DNA of 64,000 bases from Bacillota bacterium (GTDB lineage Bacteria > Bacillota > Clostridia > Christensenellales > CAG-138): contig JAEYCM010000010.1 in the NCBI GenBank assembly GCA_023455425.1, forward strand, positions 166,947 to 230,946. Reading direction: 5' to 3'. Shown one piece after another: positions 7,207-16,289 of this stretch; positions within the stretch are counted from its first letter, which is position 1, and the number at the start of each line of letters is the position of its first letter. The translations under genes and the position numbers were made by a program. Under the pieces are notes generated by a model. It saw only the letters and a list, made by a program, of their open reading frames with translations. It ran no database searches and was not told the origin of the DNA.

Positions 7207-8196
7207 TTACGCCTGCCGTTTTGCCTTTTCTTTGCAGAAATAGCGCAGCACGGCGGCTTCGAGCGCGCGCTCGCCGGGCACCTTTCCGCTGATCTGCAGA
7301 TGATCGATAGCGGAAAAATCGGCGACCGCCCCGCGCAGTTCCTCAACGCTCAGTCGCTTTGCACCGGACAGGGCGGATTTTGCGGGCATGGGGGAAAGGC
7401 CAAGCTTTTTCCCGATTTCGAACTCCTTTGTGCGGGCGTCCAGCAGCAGCCGCGCGCCAAGCATATTCTTGCATTGTCCGCTGAAGAAATGGGCAAGGCC
7501 GAACACGGTTTCCGAGCCGTCCCGCAGCAGATGCCGCAGCATGGTAAGCGCTTCCCGCTTGTTTAAAAGCAGCGCGTCGAGCATGCGGAACCGCTGGAAT
7601 TCCGGGTTGGGCGTAACGCAGGCCTTTAACGCCTCCTGCGTAACGGGAGAATTTCCGGCGTAATCCGCGGCTTTGTTCAATTCGTTTTGCAGCGCGTAGA
7701 CGTCCGTGCCCACCATGTCCACCAGCATCTGCGCGGTGGGGAGGTCGATCTGCGCGTTGCGCTTTCTCATGCGCTGCTGCACCAGCTTTACGGCCTCCTG
7801 CGCGCTCAGCACGTCAAAGAGCACATCCCGTCCCTCTTTTTTGGCGGCCTGCAACAGCGAAGTTCCGCATTTGCCGCGCACATACAGGATAAGCGTGGTG
7901 GTATCAGGGATGGAGGCGGCATATGGAATGAGCTGCAGGGCTTCGCTGTCCGCCATATCCCGGCAGACGACAAGCCTGCTTTCCGCAAAAAAGGGCAGCG
8001 TCTCACACGCCGCCTGCACGGCGGAAGCCAGGGGCTTTTCAAACTCCTGTACGTTGAGGTCACGGGCGACCGGGTCGATGCGGGAAAACAGCGCGTTGAG
8101 CGCGCTTTGCTTTACAAATTCCTCTTCGCCATAAAACAGGAACAGGCCGGAGACCTTATTCTCTTTGATCAGTTCAAAAAAACGGTTATGGTCCAT
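7207..8196 (-). CDS. holA: DNA polymerase III subunit delta
   Basis: A 329-residue HolA, the clamp-loader subunit that opens the beta sliding clamp. The N-terminus LFLFYGEEEFVKQSAL is the usual degenerate AAA+ start, the middle contains TTTLILYVRGK, and the C-terminal ~110 residues form the helical collar domain. The ATG at 8196 has GGAGG at a good distance; an upstream in-frame ATG lacks one. In many Firmicutes holA follows comEC, as here (20 bp gap), so the two are probably cotranscribed. Confidence 0.9.
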   Translation of the reverse strand: MDHNRFFELIKENKVSGLFLFYGEEEFVKQSALNALFSRIDPVARDLNVQEFEKPLASAVQAACETLPFFAESRLVVCRDMADSEALQLIPYAASIPDTTTLILYVRGKCGTSLLQAAKKEGRDVLFDVLSAQEAVKLVQQRMRKRNAQIDLPTAQMLVDMVGTDVYALQNELNKAADYAGNSPVTQEALKACVTPNPEFQRFRMLDALLLNKREALTMLRHLLRDGSETVFGLAHFFSGQCKNMLGARLLLDARTKEFEIGKKLGLSPMPAKSALSGAKRLSVEELRGAVADFSAIDHLQISGKVPGERALEAAVLRYFCKEKAKRQA

Positions 8197-8215
8197 AGTT
8201 CCTCCAGGATACAGC

Positions 8216-10081
8216 TTAGGATTCACTTAAAAGTATAGCATATCTTGCATCCCGGGCATACGGCTGCATCACAAGCGCACCGTTTTTCTCATAAAACCGC
8301 ATCTGGCCGTTTGCGTCGCTCCCATACCGTACCCCGTCTATCTCTGCGCCGCCTGGAAATACAAAGAGGAAAGCGTTATCAAGCATGACCACAGTGCCTT
8401 CCTTGCCTGTTTCTTGCATGGCGGCGCGGTAAATGCCGTTTGCGTTCAGATAACTTTCTACGGTCGCACTCTTTAAGGCGTCCGGAGTGCCCATGATAAC
8501 GTCTTCCCGGCCCATATGGACATGAACTGCATAGCCGGTGGGGACGTCCAGCACGGTCGCATGATGGATAGGAAGCAGAAGCAGCGGGGCAAGCCACAGC
8601 AAACAACACAGCACGGCGCTGGTTGCGCAAAGAATCCATCTGCTGCCGCGTCTGCCCAAAAAATATGGGGAACAGAACAGCAACAACAGAAAGAAACAAA
8701 CGCCCGCCCCAAAAGACGCCGGGGGAAGGCGCAGCATGCCGGGGCTTGCGGCCGCCTGCGCTGTGGCGCGCATCAGGGAGATAGCAGCGCCCGAAAGCGA
8801 GGCTGCAAACCCCGAAACGATGCGTGATATCGGGAAAAGCAGCAGCGCGATGCCGGAAGGCAGCATGGAAAGGGCGCAAAGCGGCACTACCAGAAGATTG
8901 GCGGGCACGCTTAAAATGGACATGCTGTGGAATGTGGCGGCGGAGACGGGCAGGGTGGACAAAGTGGCGCTGACGCTTAACGCCAGCGGCTCCCCAAGCT
9001 GCCGGGGCAGGCGCTGCATTGCGGTGGACAGGGCAGGGTACAGCAGCAATATGCCGAGCACTGCCGTGTAGGACAATTGAAATCCTATGGAAAACAGCGC
9101 GAACGGGGAAACGAACAACAAAATAAGAAAGGAAAAGGAAAGCGCGGAGAGAGGATCGTTCCTGCGGTGCAGGACTTTTGCAAGCAATAGGCAGACAGTC
9201 ATGAGCGCCGCGCGAAGCGTAGGGGGCGCAAACGCGCAGAACGCGCAGTAAAAGAAGAGAGCGGCGCAGATCGCGATAAACTGCGGAACGGGCTTTACAC
9301 GACGCAGCAGGATAATGAGCGCCCCCGCAAGCAGAGATACATGAAGGCCGGATACGGAAAGCAGGTGCGCAATGCCCGCGCCCCGAAAATCGTCAAGCGT
9401 CTGTTCCGGGATATCCTCCACAGCGCCATGCAGCATGCCTGCGGCAAGCGCGCCGTTCTCCCGCCCCATCAGCGCAATGAGCACTTGCGTGCTGTTGTCC
9501 CGCAGCAACAGAAGCTTTCCATACAGGCCGGGCGGCGCGTCCGCAACGGCGATAGAACCATGCGCCAGAGCGGTACAGACAATGCCTTTGGAGAAGCAAT
9601 AAAATCGGTAATCCATACCGCCTTCGTTGCGCGGCCCCTGCGGCAGGGAAAGGGAAGCCTGTGTGGTAAGCGTCTGTCCGTAGGTTGGTGCCTGCCCGCC
9701 ATAGCGGGGCAGGGTAAGCAGCACATGGCCGTCTATGGCGGAACCATCCGCCTCGGCGTTATATAGCGTTACGCGCAGGCTTTGTCCCTGCTGCGCGGAC
9801 TCCATAACGGTCCCGGTCAGCACACAGTCTTCCCTTGGCCGCGGAAGCGTTGGATACGCAAGTTCCAACCGTAGCGTGCCGATCGCGAGAAACGCAAAGA
9901 AAACCGGGAGCCATTTTACTCCGGTGCGAATGGTTATCAGTGCGAGCGCAGCGCACACGCCGGAAATGATGTAGCCTGGGTATCCCGGGAACAGGCGGCC
10001 CAACAGAACCCCCGCCATCATGCCCAAAGCGGCGGTCACAAAGGGGCGGCGGTTGAAATAGCGTTCCCGCTCTATATTCAT
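8216..10081 (-). CDS. comEC: ComEC/Rec2-type DNA uptake channel lacking the nuclease domain
   Basis: A 621-residue membrane protein. It has an N-terminal DUF4131-like region with GTVMES, then the competence domain with FRGAGIAHLLSVSGLHVSLL, the hallmark of ComEC, and many helices to about residue 530. Full-length ComEC (~750 residues) ends in a metallo-beta-lactamase domain that degrades the non-transported DNA strand. Here only about 90 residues follow the last helix and no HxHxDH motif is seen, so the nuclease part is missing or vestigial. The ATG overlaps the upstream TGA by ATGA. Confidence 0.83.
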   Translation of the reverse strand: MNIERERYFNRRPFVTAALGMMAGVLLGRLFPGYPGYIISGVCAALALITIRTGVKWLPVFFAFLAIGTLRLELAYPTLPRPREDCVLTGTVMESAQQGQSLRVTLYNAEADGSAIDGHVLLTLPRYGGQAPTYGQTLTTQASLSLPQGPRNEGGMDYRFYCFSKGIVCTALAHGSIAVADAPPGLYGKLLLLRDNSTQVLIALMGRENGALAAGMLHGAVEDIPEQTLDDFRGAGIAHLLSVSGLHVSLLAGALIILLRRVKPVPQFIAICAALFFYCAFCAFAPPTLRAALMTVCLLLAKVLHRRNDPLSALSFSFLILLFVSPFALFSIGFQLSYTAVLGILLLYPALSTAMQRLPRQLGEPLALSVSATLSTLPVSAATFHSMSILSVPANLLVVPLCALSMLPSGIALLLFPISRIVSGFAASLSGAAISLMRATAQAAASPGMLRLPPASFGAGVCFFLLLLFCSPYFLGRRGSRWILCATSAVLCCLLWLAPLLLLPIHHATVLDVPTGYAVHVHMGREDVIMGTPDALKSATVESYLNANGIYRAAMQETGKEGTVVMLDNAFLFVFPGGAEIDGVRYGSDANGQMRFYEKNGALVMQPYARDARYAILLSES

Positions 10082-10731
10082 AAAAGGTCGGCGCTTAAAA
10101 GAAGCTGATCTTCCTGCGTATATAGGACAGCGAAGGATATGCCATGCTTGGTTTCCTCTACCGGTTTTCCGCCCTCCAGTACCGTTACGGCCTCGTCCGC
10201 CCAAATGAGCGCCGTCGAATTTGGGAATTCATTTTCTTTCGTCAAAGCGGCAAGCAATTTGGGTAACCGCCCTGTGATGCGGGCGGCCTGCGCCTTCGCG
10301 ATCTCCTGCTGTTTGTCCGCCACGTATTTGCTGATGTTGCCTTTCGGGGAGGTGATCGTTTTGCCCACCTTTTCCGGCAGGGTAAGAGAAAAGCCCTGCA
10401 CATAGCCGTGTGCCGTATACAGAACCAGAAAATCTTCTGGCTCGCCTGCTTCGCTTCCCAAAAGGTAAGCGCCGCCATCCTCCTCGTGCAGGGTCAATCC
10501 CGCTTCCTCCAGGCGGCTGAAAAACACATCCTGCGATACGCCGGGCGGCAGGGTGGGCTTTGGGGTCACTATGGGCGCGGGGGTGGATACAAGCGTATAG
10601 GTACGGCTGCCTTCCTGCAGGCTCACCAACAGGTAGATCAGCGCGCATACAAGTAACACCGCGCCAAAGGCAAGCGCCTTTTGCAGCGTGGAGGGCGGCT
10701 TATTCTTTTCCGTGGCTGATTTGCTGCTCAT
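10078..10731 (-). CDS. Single-pass membrane protein of unknown function upstream of comEC
   Basis: A 217-residue protein. It has a short basic cytoplasmic N-terminus, one membrane segment (ALAFGAVLLVCALIYLLVSL, residues ~20-39), a proline/threonine-rich linker (STPAPIVTPKPTLPPG) and an extracytoplasmic domain of ~150 residues. I do not recognise a named family. The end overlaps the comEC start (ATGA), so it is cotranslated with it, and this makes a role near the DNA-uptake channel possible but unproven. The start at 10731 is the first methionine and is not preceded by a strong ribosome site. Confidence 0.65.
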   Translation of the reverse strand: MSSKSATEKNKPPSTLQKALAFGAVLLVCALIYLLVSLQEGSRTYTLVSTPAPIVTPKPTLPPGVSQDVFFSRLEEAGLTLHEEDGGAYLLGSEAGEPEDFLVLYTAHGYVQGFSLTLPEKVGKTITSPKGNISKYVADKQQEIAKAQAARITGRLPKLLAALTKENEFPNSTALIWADEAVTVLEGGKPVEETKHGISFAVLYTQEDQLLLSADLL

Positions 10732-10881
10732 ATGGTGCCGCTTTCATTGGTGATGAAGGGAAATTTGTCGCATATATGGTAAAACCAGTATAATATATCC
10801 CTTTCCTGCGCGCAAGTCCATGAGAGACGGGAGTGTAGGAAAGAAAAATCTCGGTTTATGTGGCTCTTGCGCCCGGTATGG

Positions 10882-10890
10882 TGTTATACT
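10882..10890 (+). promoter_or_regulatory. Extended -10 promoter for the sirtuin gene
   Basis: TGTTATACT at 10882-10890 is an extended -10 element 46 bp before the sirtuin start; no clear -35 is visible at 17 bp. Confidence 0.45.
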
Positions 10891-10936
10891 TGAAAGCGGT
10901 AACATACATGACAAAACGGAAGGGAAGGGACCCGTC

Positions 10937-11662
10937 ATGCAGGCGGAATGGGAGGAACTAAAGCGCGCCATGGAAGCAAGCGCGCGCATTGTTTTCCTGG
11001 GCGGCGCGGGAGTCAGCACGGAAAGCGGCATCCCCGATTTTCGCAGCGCGGATGGCATATTTGCGGCCATCAAGCGGTATGGGCACCCGCCCGAAACGCT
11101 TTTGAGCCACGACTTTTTCCTTTCCAATCCGGAAACGTTCTACCGCTATTACCGCTCCATGCTGCTTTACCCGGATGCAAAGCCAAACGCCGCGCATGAA
11201 GCGCTTGCGGAGCTGGAGCGGCGGGGCAAGCTCACCGCAATCGTCACGCAGAACATCGACGGCCTGCATCAGCAAGCGGGGAGCAGGAACGTGCTGGAAT
11301 TGCACGGTTCCGTCTACCGCAACAGCTGCATGGCCTGCGGCAAGCGGTATACGCTACAGGAAATCATGGATGGGGAAGGCGTTCCAAAGTGCGGCTGCGG
11401 CGGGGTAGTAAAACCCGATGTGGTGCTGTATGGCGAACTGCTTGACGATGCGGTGGTGGACGCCTCCATCCGCAGCATCCAAATGGCCGATCTTCTCATT
11501 GTAGGTGGGACGTCGCTTACGGTCTACCCGGCGGCGTCGCTGGCGCAGCATTTCCGCGGCAGTACGCTTGCGCTCATCAATCTTTCAAGCACGCCCATGG
11601 ACAGGAAGGCAAATATTGTGGTGCATGCCCGCATCGGGGAAGTGCTCCGGGCTTGTATCTAG
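10937..11662 (+). CDS. NAD-dependent protein deacylase, Sir2 family
   Basis: A 241-residue sirtuin removing acyl groups from lysines with use of NAD+. Motifs: GAGVSTESGIPDFR (about 23-36, NAD binding), TQNIDGLHQQAG with catalytic ELHGS about 20 residues later, and a zinc site formed by CMAC and, 17 residues later, CGC. GGTSLTVYPAA completes the Rossmann fold. The ATG at 10937 follows GGAAGGGAAGGGA. It stands alone with its own promoter; 41 bp separate it from the next gene, so readthrough is possible. Confidence 0.93.
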   Translation: MQAEWEELKRAMEASARIVFLGGAGVSTESGIPDFRSADGIFAAIKRYGHPPETLLSHDFFLSNPETFYRYYRSMLLYPDAKPNAAHEALAELERRGKLTAIVTQNIDGLHQQAGSRNVLELHGSVYRNSCMACGKRYTLQEIMDGEGVPKCGCGGVVKPDVVLYGELLDDAVVDASIRSIQMADLLIVGGTSLTVYPAASLAQHFRGSTLALINLSSTPMDRKANIVVHARIGEVLRACI

Positions 11663-11703
11663 TTTCCGTATTATACGGTATCAGTTGTAAGGAGGAAAAG
11701 GGA

Positions 11704-12750
11704 ATGAAGGCAGCCGTATATCTGAACAAGGACCAGATGGTGGTCAAAGAAGTGGAAACGCCGCATGTGGATCAGGACAGCGTGCTGGTGCAGGTAGAAT
11801 CCTGCGCCGTGTGCGGTTCGGATATCCGCATATTCCATCACGGCAATTCGCGCGTTGTTCCGCCGCAGATATTGGGGCATGAGGTCTCCGGAAAAGTCGT
11901 GGAGGTTGGCGCAAACGTTACAAAATTCCGCGTGGGGGACCGCGTGGCGATCGGCGCCGACGTACCCTGCGGGGAATGCGTATTCTGCGAGGCGGGCATC
12001 GGCAACAACTGCCAGATCAATTACGCCATGGGGTACCAGTTCGCGGGCGGCTTTGCGCAGTACATGCTGCTCAATAAAACCGTTGTCAACTATGGTCCCG
12101 TGCATAAACTTCCCGATCATGTCAGCTTTGACGAAGGAGCACTTGCGGAGCCGCTGGCCTGCGTGCTCAACGCTTTGGAGCTGACCGGCATCAAGCTGGG
12201 GGATACCGTCGTGATCATCGGCGCGGGGCCCATCGGCTGCATGATCATCCCCGTCGCGTACATGATGGGCGCTACCAAAGTGATCGTCGTGCAGCGTTCC
12301 CGCCCGCGTCTGGAGGCGGCGAAAAAATTCGGCGCGGACGCGTATATCTGTTCTTCGGAGGAAGATGCCATTGCCCGCGTGCTGGAAGAAACGGGCGGCC
12401 TGGGCGCAGATGTCATCATCACCGCCAACCCATCCCCGCAATCCCATGCGGACGCGCTGAAGATGGCCAAGAATCGCGCGCGCATCAACCTGTTCGGCGG
12501 GCTCCCGGCGGGCAGTACGGTGACGCTGGATACCAACATCATTCATTATAAAGAGCTCATCGTCCTGGGCGCGCACGGTTCCCTGCCGCGCCACCATCAG
12601 CTCGCGGTGGAACTGATCGCCTCAGGCAAGCTTGATATGAAGCCGTTTATCTCCCACCGCTTTGACATTGACCATATCGCGGAAGCGTTTGCGACGGCGG
12701 AAGGACATACCGGCATGCGCGTCGTCGTAAAGCCGCAGGGGCTACAATAA
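11704..12750 (+). CDS. Zinc-dependent medium-chain alcohol/polyol dehydrogenase
   Basis: A 348-residue MDR-family dehydrogenase. The catalytic zinc site is indicated by CAVCGSDIRIFHHGN and GHEVSG, the structural zinc by CGECVFCEAGIGNNC, and NAD(P) binding by VIIGAGPIGCM. The pattern resembles sorbitol/galactitol/threonine dehydrogenases; the exact substrate cannot be told. Start ATG at 11704 with AAGGAGGAAAAGGG. Followed by a strong terminator. Confidence 0.88.
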   Translation: MKAAVYLNKDQMVVKEVETPHVDQDSVLVQVESCAVCGSDIRIFHHGNSRVVPPQILGHEVSGKVVEVGANVTKFRVGDRVAIGADVPCGECVFCEAGIGNNCQINYAMGYQFAGGFAQYMLLNKTVVNYGPVHKLPDHVSFDEGALAEPLACVLNALELTGIKLGDTVVIIGAGPIGCMIIPVAYMMGATKVIVVQRSRPRLEAAKKFGADAYICSSEEDAIARVLEETGGLGADVIITANPSPQSHADALKMAKNRARINLFGGLPAGSTVTLDTNIIHYKELIVLGAHGSLPRHHQLAVELIASGKLDMKPFISHRFDIDHIAEAFATAEGHTGMRVVVKPQGLQ

Positions 12751-12770
12751 GGCTTATATTTTTTCATTCG

Positions 12771-12799
12771 AGGCGCTTCCTTGTGGGAAGCGCCTTTTG
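12771..12799 (+). terminator. Terminator after the zinc dehydrogenase
   Basis: AGGCGCTTCC, five-base loop, GGAAGCGCCT, then TTTT: a 10-bp stem with a U-tract. Confidence 0.9.
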
Positions 12800-12814
12800 T
12801 ATGGAAAAATTCTG

Positions 12815-12843
12815 TTGACATCGCGGCTGAATGGTCGTATAGT
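12815..12843 (+). promoter_or_regulatory. Sigma-A promoter of the GntR-ABC operon
   Basis: TTGACA (12815-12820), a 17-base spacer, then TATAGT (12838-12843). Near-consensus, so activity is probably limited by the overlapping operator. Confidence 0.85.
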
Positions 12844-12864
12844 TAATTACATAAGTGGTTAACT
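12841..12864. promoter_or_regulatory. Putative operator of the GntR/YtrA-type repressor
   Basis: AGTTAA and TTAACT form a dyad separated by 12 bases, overlapping the -10 and the transcription start. This is where an autorepressor of the YtrA class would bind; inferred from position and symmetry. Confidence 0.55.
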
Positions 12865-12923
12865 AGATATGCAATAACTCTGGCGAGGTCGGAGGCAAAA
12901 GGAATGTTAAGGGAAGTGGAGCA

Positions 12924-13298
12924 ATGAAGTTGAATTTTGACGGTGAAAAGCCTATCTACCTCCAGCTTGCCGAAGGAATTGAGGATGATATCCTCAAAGG
13001 CATATTCGAGGAGGAAACGCAGGTACCGTCCACCACCGAAATTTCGGTGACGATGAAAATCAATCCCGCCACGGCGGGCAAGGGGGTAAACCTGCTGGTA
13101 GACGGGGGAATTTTGTATAAAAAACGGGGGGTAGGCATGTTTGTTGCATCTGGCGCGCGGCAGAAAATCGCCGAAAAGCGCAAGGAAGACTTTTTTGAAA
13201 ACTATATTCTCAGGCTTCTGGAAGAGGCGGGGAAGCTGAGTATTTCCAAGCAGGAGATCATTGCCATGATCGGGAGGGCGGGCCATGAACGCGATTGA
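12924..13298 (+). CDS. GntR-family regulator, YtrA subfamily
   Basis: A 124-residue regulator with a winged-helix domain (PIYLQLAEGIEDDILKGIFEEE, shown in two parts: PIYLQLAEGI and EDDILKGIFEEE; then TQVPSTTEISVTMKINPATA) and a short C-terminal helical region in place of a ligand-binding domain. That is the YtrA layout. Such regulators repress a following ABC transporter and respond to envelope stress or antibiotics in studied cases. It overlaps the ATPase gene by 14 bases and is preceded by a promoter with an overlapping dyad. Confidence 0.86.
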   Translation: MKLNFDGEKPIYLQLAEGIEDDILKGIFEEETQVPSTTEISVTMKINPATAGKGVNLLVDGGILYKKRGVGMFVASGARQKIAEKRKEDFFENYILRLLEEAGKLSISKQEIIAMIGRAGHERD

Positions 13299-14163
13299 GA
13301 TCAGGAACATATCCAAGAATTACGGCGCGGTGCAGGCGCTCAAAAACGTATCCGTAACGTTTGCGCCGGAAAAAATCTACGGTCTTTTGGGCCGCAACGG
13401 CGCGGGCAAGACGACGCTCATCAACCTGATCACCAACAGGCTTTTCCCGACTGAAGGGGAAATTGCGGTGGAAGGACAGAGTGTTGTGGAAAACGACCAT
13501 GCGCTTGGGCACGTATTTGCCATGACGGAACAGAACCTTGTACCCGAAGGCATGCGCGTAAAAAAAACCCTGGAGTGGGCAAAAGAGTTTTATCCGACGT
13601 TCGACGTTGCCTATGCGCTGACACTGGCCCGGGCGTTCGGGCTGGACGTCAATAAAAAAGCCAAACAGCTTTCCACGGGCTACGGCTCCATTTTTAAGCT
13701 CATCCTCACCATGGCGTCGGGCGCGCCCATCCTGATATTTGACGAACCGGTGCTGGGGCTGGACGCGCCTCACAGGGAACTGTTTTATCAGGAACTCTTA
13801 GCCCTGTTTGCAAAGCGCCCCTGCACCGTCGTGCTTTCCACGCATTTGATCGACGAGGCCGCGCGGGTGATCGAACAGGCGGTCATACTCGATGAAGGAA
13901 AGCTCATTTTGAACCAGCCGGTCGAGGAACTGCTTTCCCGGGCCCATTCGGTTGCGGGCGAGGCCGCGGCAGTAGCGGAATATTGCAAAAACAAGCGGAT
14001 GATATTTGAGCAGTCCGTGGGGAATTTCAAAATGGCAGCCGTGCTGGACGCTGAAAAAGACCACACGCTTGCACAAAGGCTGAAGCTGGAATTCGGCGGC
14101 ATAGAACTGCAAAAGCTGTTTATCTATCTCACAAATTCGGAAGGAGGGAACTCTCATGAATAA
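13285..14163 (+). CDS. ABC transporter ATP-binding protein
   Basis: A 292-residue ATPase with Walker A GRNGAGKTT (about 36-44), Walker B LIFDEP, and an H-loop STHLI. The signature region is LSTGYGS rather than LSGGQ, a variant seen in YtrB-like exporters. It partners with the membrane protein that overlaps its end (14156). With the GntR gene it forms a three-gene operon, probably an exporter for a toxic or envelope-active compound; the substrate is unknown. Confidence 0.88.
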   Translation: MNAIEIRNISKNYGAVQALKNVSVTFAPEKIYGLLGRNGAGKTTLINLITNRLFPTEGEIAVEGQSVVENDHALGHVFAMTEQNLVPEGMRVKKTLEWAKEFYPTFDVAYALTLARAFGLDVNKKAKQLSTGYGSIFKLILTMASGAPILIFDEPVLGLDAPHRELFYQELLALFAKRPCTVVLSTHLIDEAARVIEQAVILDEGKLILNQPVEELLSRAHSVAGEAAAVAEYCKNKRMIFEQSVGNFKMAAVLDAEKDHTLAQRLKLEFGGIELQKLFIYLTNSEGGNSHE

Positions 14164-14827
14164 GGTACTCAAAGTATTTCGTTACCAGTTCAACGAAGCC
14201 CTGGTAGCAATCGCCATATTCTATCTCTCGCTGCTGTTTGTCACGGTGTTCTTGAGTATGTTCGACGGCTCTTCCTCCGGGTTTGAGTTTGCTTCGGCTA
14301 TATTCGTATTCGTGGTGGGACTCAATTCGTTCAAGTCCAGCTTTCGGTTTTTACAGTTCTTGGGCGTGACGCGCAGGACGTTTTTTGCGGGGAGCCTTCT
14401 GGCGTTGGTTACGGTTGCCGCAGGTATGACTCTTGTTGACATATTGATCGGAAAATTGTTTGCGCAGCTGTATCCGTATACCACGCTGTTCGCGGAAGCC
14501 TATGGGCAAGGGAACCTTCTTGCGCAGTTTGTATGGGAAACCGTGCTGCTCACAATGTTTGCGTATATCGGGTTCTTCATTACCATACTCTACTACCGGT
14601 GCAGCAGGATTTTAAAGATCGTCATCTCCCTTTCACCGGTATATGTGAGTATTCTATTGAATCTGGTCCAGCCGCCGATGGAACAGATAACGCGAATCTT
14701 GGCATTCCTGGGTGGCTTCCGGATGGGTGCCGGCGTGTGGGGGAATATCCTCGGCATGCTGGTGACGGTAGCGGCGGCAACCGGCCTGTGCTTTTTGCTC
14801 ATCCGCAGGGCGCCCATCAAAGGGTAA
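14156..14827 (+). CDS. ABC transporter permease component
   Basis: A 223-residue integral membrane protein with about six hydrophobic helices and no known enzymatic motif. It overlaps the ATPase gene by 8 bases and has a good AAGGAGGGA site. By size and context it is the membrane half of the transporter. The small size suggests it acts as a dimer. Confidence 0.78.
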   Translation: MNKVLKVFRYQFNEALVAIAIFYLSLLFVTVFLSMFDGSSSGFEFASAIFVFVVGLNSFKSSFRFLQFLGVTRRTFFAGSLLALVTVAAGMTLVDILIGKLFAQLYPYTTLFAEAYGQGNLLAQFVWETVLLTMFAYIGFFITILYYRCSRILKIVISLSPVYVSILLNLVQPPMEQITRILAFLGGFRMGAGVWGNILGMLVTVAAATGLCFLLIRRAPIKG

Positions 14828-14852
14828 ATAAGATTTATAAGAAGCGCACGAA

Positions 14853-14880
14853 AAAGCCGCCCGATCAATCGGGCGGCTTT
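14853..14880. terminator. Bidirectional terminator between the ABC operon and ridA
   Basis: A 12-bp stem AAAGCCGCCCGA / TCGGGCGGCTTT with a 4-base loop; A- and T-runs at both ends allow use from both sides. Confidence 0.9.
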
Positions 14881-14900
14881 GCTGCATTTTTTATTTGCGG

Positions 14901-15278
14901 TTACGGCTTGACCGCTACGGCCTCGATTTCCACCAAAGCCCCGGCGGGCAGCTTTGCGACCTGTACGCAGGAGCGCGCGGGGAATTCCCCGCCGAACTGT
15001 TCGCCATATATGGCGTTGACGGTTGCAAAATCGGCAAGGTCCTGCAAAAATACCGTCGTTTTCACCACATCCTGAAATTTGCAGCCTGCCGCGGAAAGAA
15101 CTTCCTTTAGATTGCAAAACACCTGTTTGGTCTGCTCCTCCACGGTTGCGGCAAGCTTGCCGGTTACGGGGTCAAGGCCGATCTGGCCGGATGTAAACAC
15201 GAAGCCGTTCGCCGAAACCGCATGGCTGTAGGGCCCTAACGCGGCCGGGGCATGCGGGGCTGAAACGATTGTTTTCAT
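14901..15278 (-). CDS. ridA: Enamine/imine deaminase RidA
   Basis: A 125-residue YjgF/RidA protein that hydrolyses reactive enamines/imines released by PLP enzymes such as serine/threonine dehydratase. Visible: APAALGPYSHAV (about 8-19), FTSGQIGLDP (28-37), the catalytic arginine in the C-terminal ARSCVQVAKLPAGALVEIEA region. The ATG at 15278 with GGGGAG upstream gives the normal family length. Confidence 0.93.
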   Translation of the reverse strand: MKTIVSAPHAPAALGPYSHAVSANGFVFTSGQIGLDPVTGKLAATVEEQTKQVFCNLKEVLSAAGCKFQDVVKTTVFLQDLADFATVNAIYGEQFGGEFPARSCVQVAKLPAGALVEIEAVAVKP

Positions 15279-15405
15279 ATAAAACTCCCCTTTCTTGCGC
15301 AGTATTGCCTTTTTAGATGCTAGCATTTTAGATTTGCCGTGTCAATGAGAATCCTGCCTAGGCCCATACTTTGCAGGAAATGGATGCAGGAATTTCATCA
15401 TTTTA

Positions 15406-15434
15406 TTGAAAGGGACGCGGATGGCTGTTATAAT
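15406..15434 (+). promoter_or_regulatory. Sigma-A promoter for surE
   Basis: TTGAAA (15406-15411), 17-base spacer, TATAAT (15429-15434). Near-consensus. Confidence 0.85.
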
Positions 15435-15475
15435 AAACATATTAAGTTTTTTGTACATTGCAATCTGGAGGAAGA

Positions 15476-16270
15476 ATGAACTTACTCATCAGCAACGACG
15501 ACGGCGTTTTTTCCGCTGGGATTCGCGCGCTTGCGCAGGAACTCAAAAATCATCACCACATTACCATCGTCGCACCGGAATCGCAAAGGAGCGGCGGCAG
15601 CCACGCCATCACCTGCGCCCAGCCGGTGCGTGTTCGCAAGGTTACATTGCAGGGTTTGGAAGATATCGACGCCTATGCCGTGGACGGTACCCCGGCGGAC
15701 TGCGTGCGTTTGGGTTGCACCAGCCTTGGACTTGATGTGGATATGGTGGTCACAGGCATCAATCATGGCGGCAACCTGGGTACGGACGTGCTCTATTCCG
15801 GCACCGTGGGCGCGGCGATGGAGGGCGCGTTGTTGGGCAAGCTTGCCCTTGCAACAAGCTGCAACAGCCACAATCCCAACGATTTTAGCGCAGCCTCGCA
15901 TGCGGCACTGTGGGCGGTGGATTACCTGTTTCAAAACCCGATGCCTGCGGGCATGCTCCTAAACCTCAATGCGCCGGATATTTCGGCAGCGGATGTGCGC
16001 GGCGTGAAGCTTGCGGGCCTTTGCCTGCAGCAATACGATTACGAACACGCCCAGTTTACGGATCCCTCGGGCCTTCAGTATTTCTGGACTCCTTCCGGCA
16101 AGCTGACCGAGTGCGCCGAAGGGGAGAATAGCGATGAACGGTGGATCAGGGAAGGGTATGTCACCCTGACGCCGATCCATTACGATATTGCCTGCTACGC
16201 ATATATGGAAAAGATGGACGTTTCCAATTTCGATCTTTCTAACCTGGCAAGCAGGCCGAAAGAAAACTGA
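15476..16270 (+). CDS. surE: 5'-nucleotidase SurE
   Basis: A 264-residue survival protein that dephosphorylates nucleoside monophosphates. The metal site starts the protein (ISNDDGVFSAGI), with SGGSHAIT (~42-49) and the loop NHGGNLGTDVLYSGTVGAA typical of SurE. Start ATG at 15476 with GGAGGAAGA. First gene of a run that extends through rpiR and the phosphatase to ispH-rpsA; the small gaps suggest partial cotranscription. Confidence 0.93.
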   Translation: MNLLISNDDGVFSAGIRALAQELKNHHHITIVAPESQRSGGSHAITCAQPVRVRKVTLQGLEDIDAYAVDGTPADCVRLGCTSLGLDVDMVVTGINHGGNLGTDVLYSGTVGAAMEGALLGKLALATSCNSHNPNDFSAASHAALWAVDYLFQNPMPAGMLLNLNAPDISAADVRGVKLAGLCLQQYDYEHAQFTDPSGLQYFWTPSGKLTECAEGENSDERWIREGYVTLTPIHYDIACYAYMEKMDVSNFDLSNLASRPKEN

Positions 16271-16289
16271 GCGGGGGTAGAAGTAGCGT

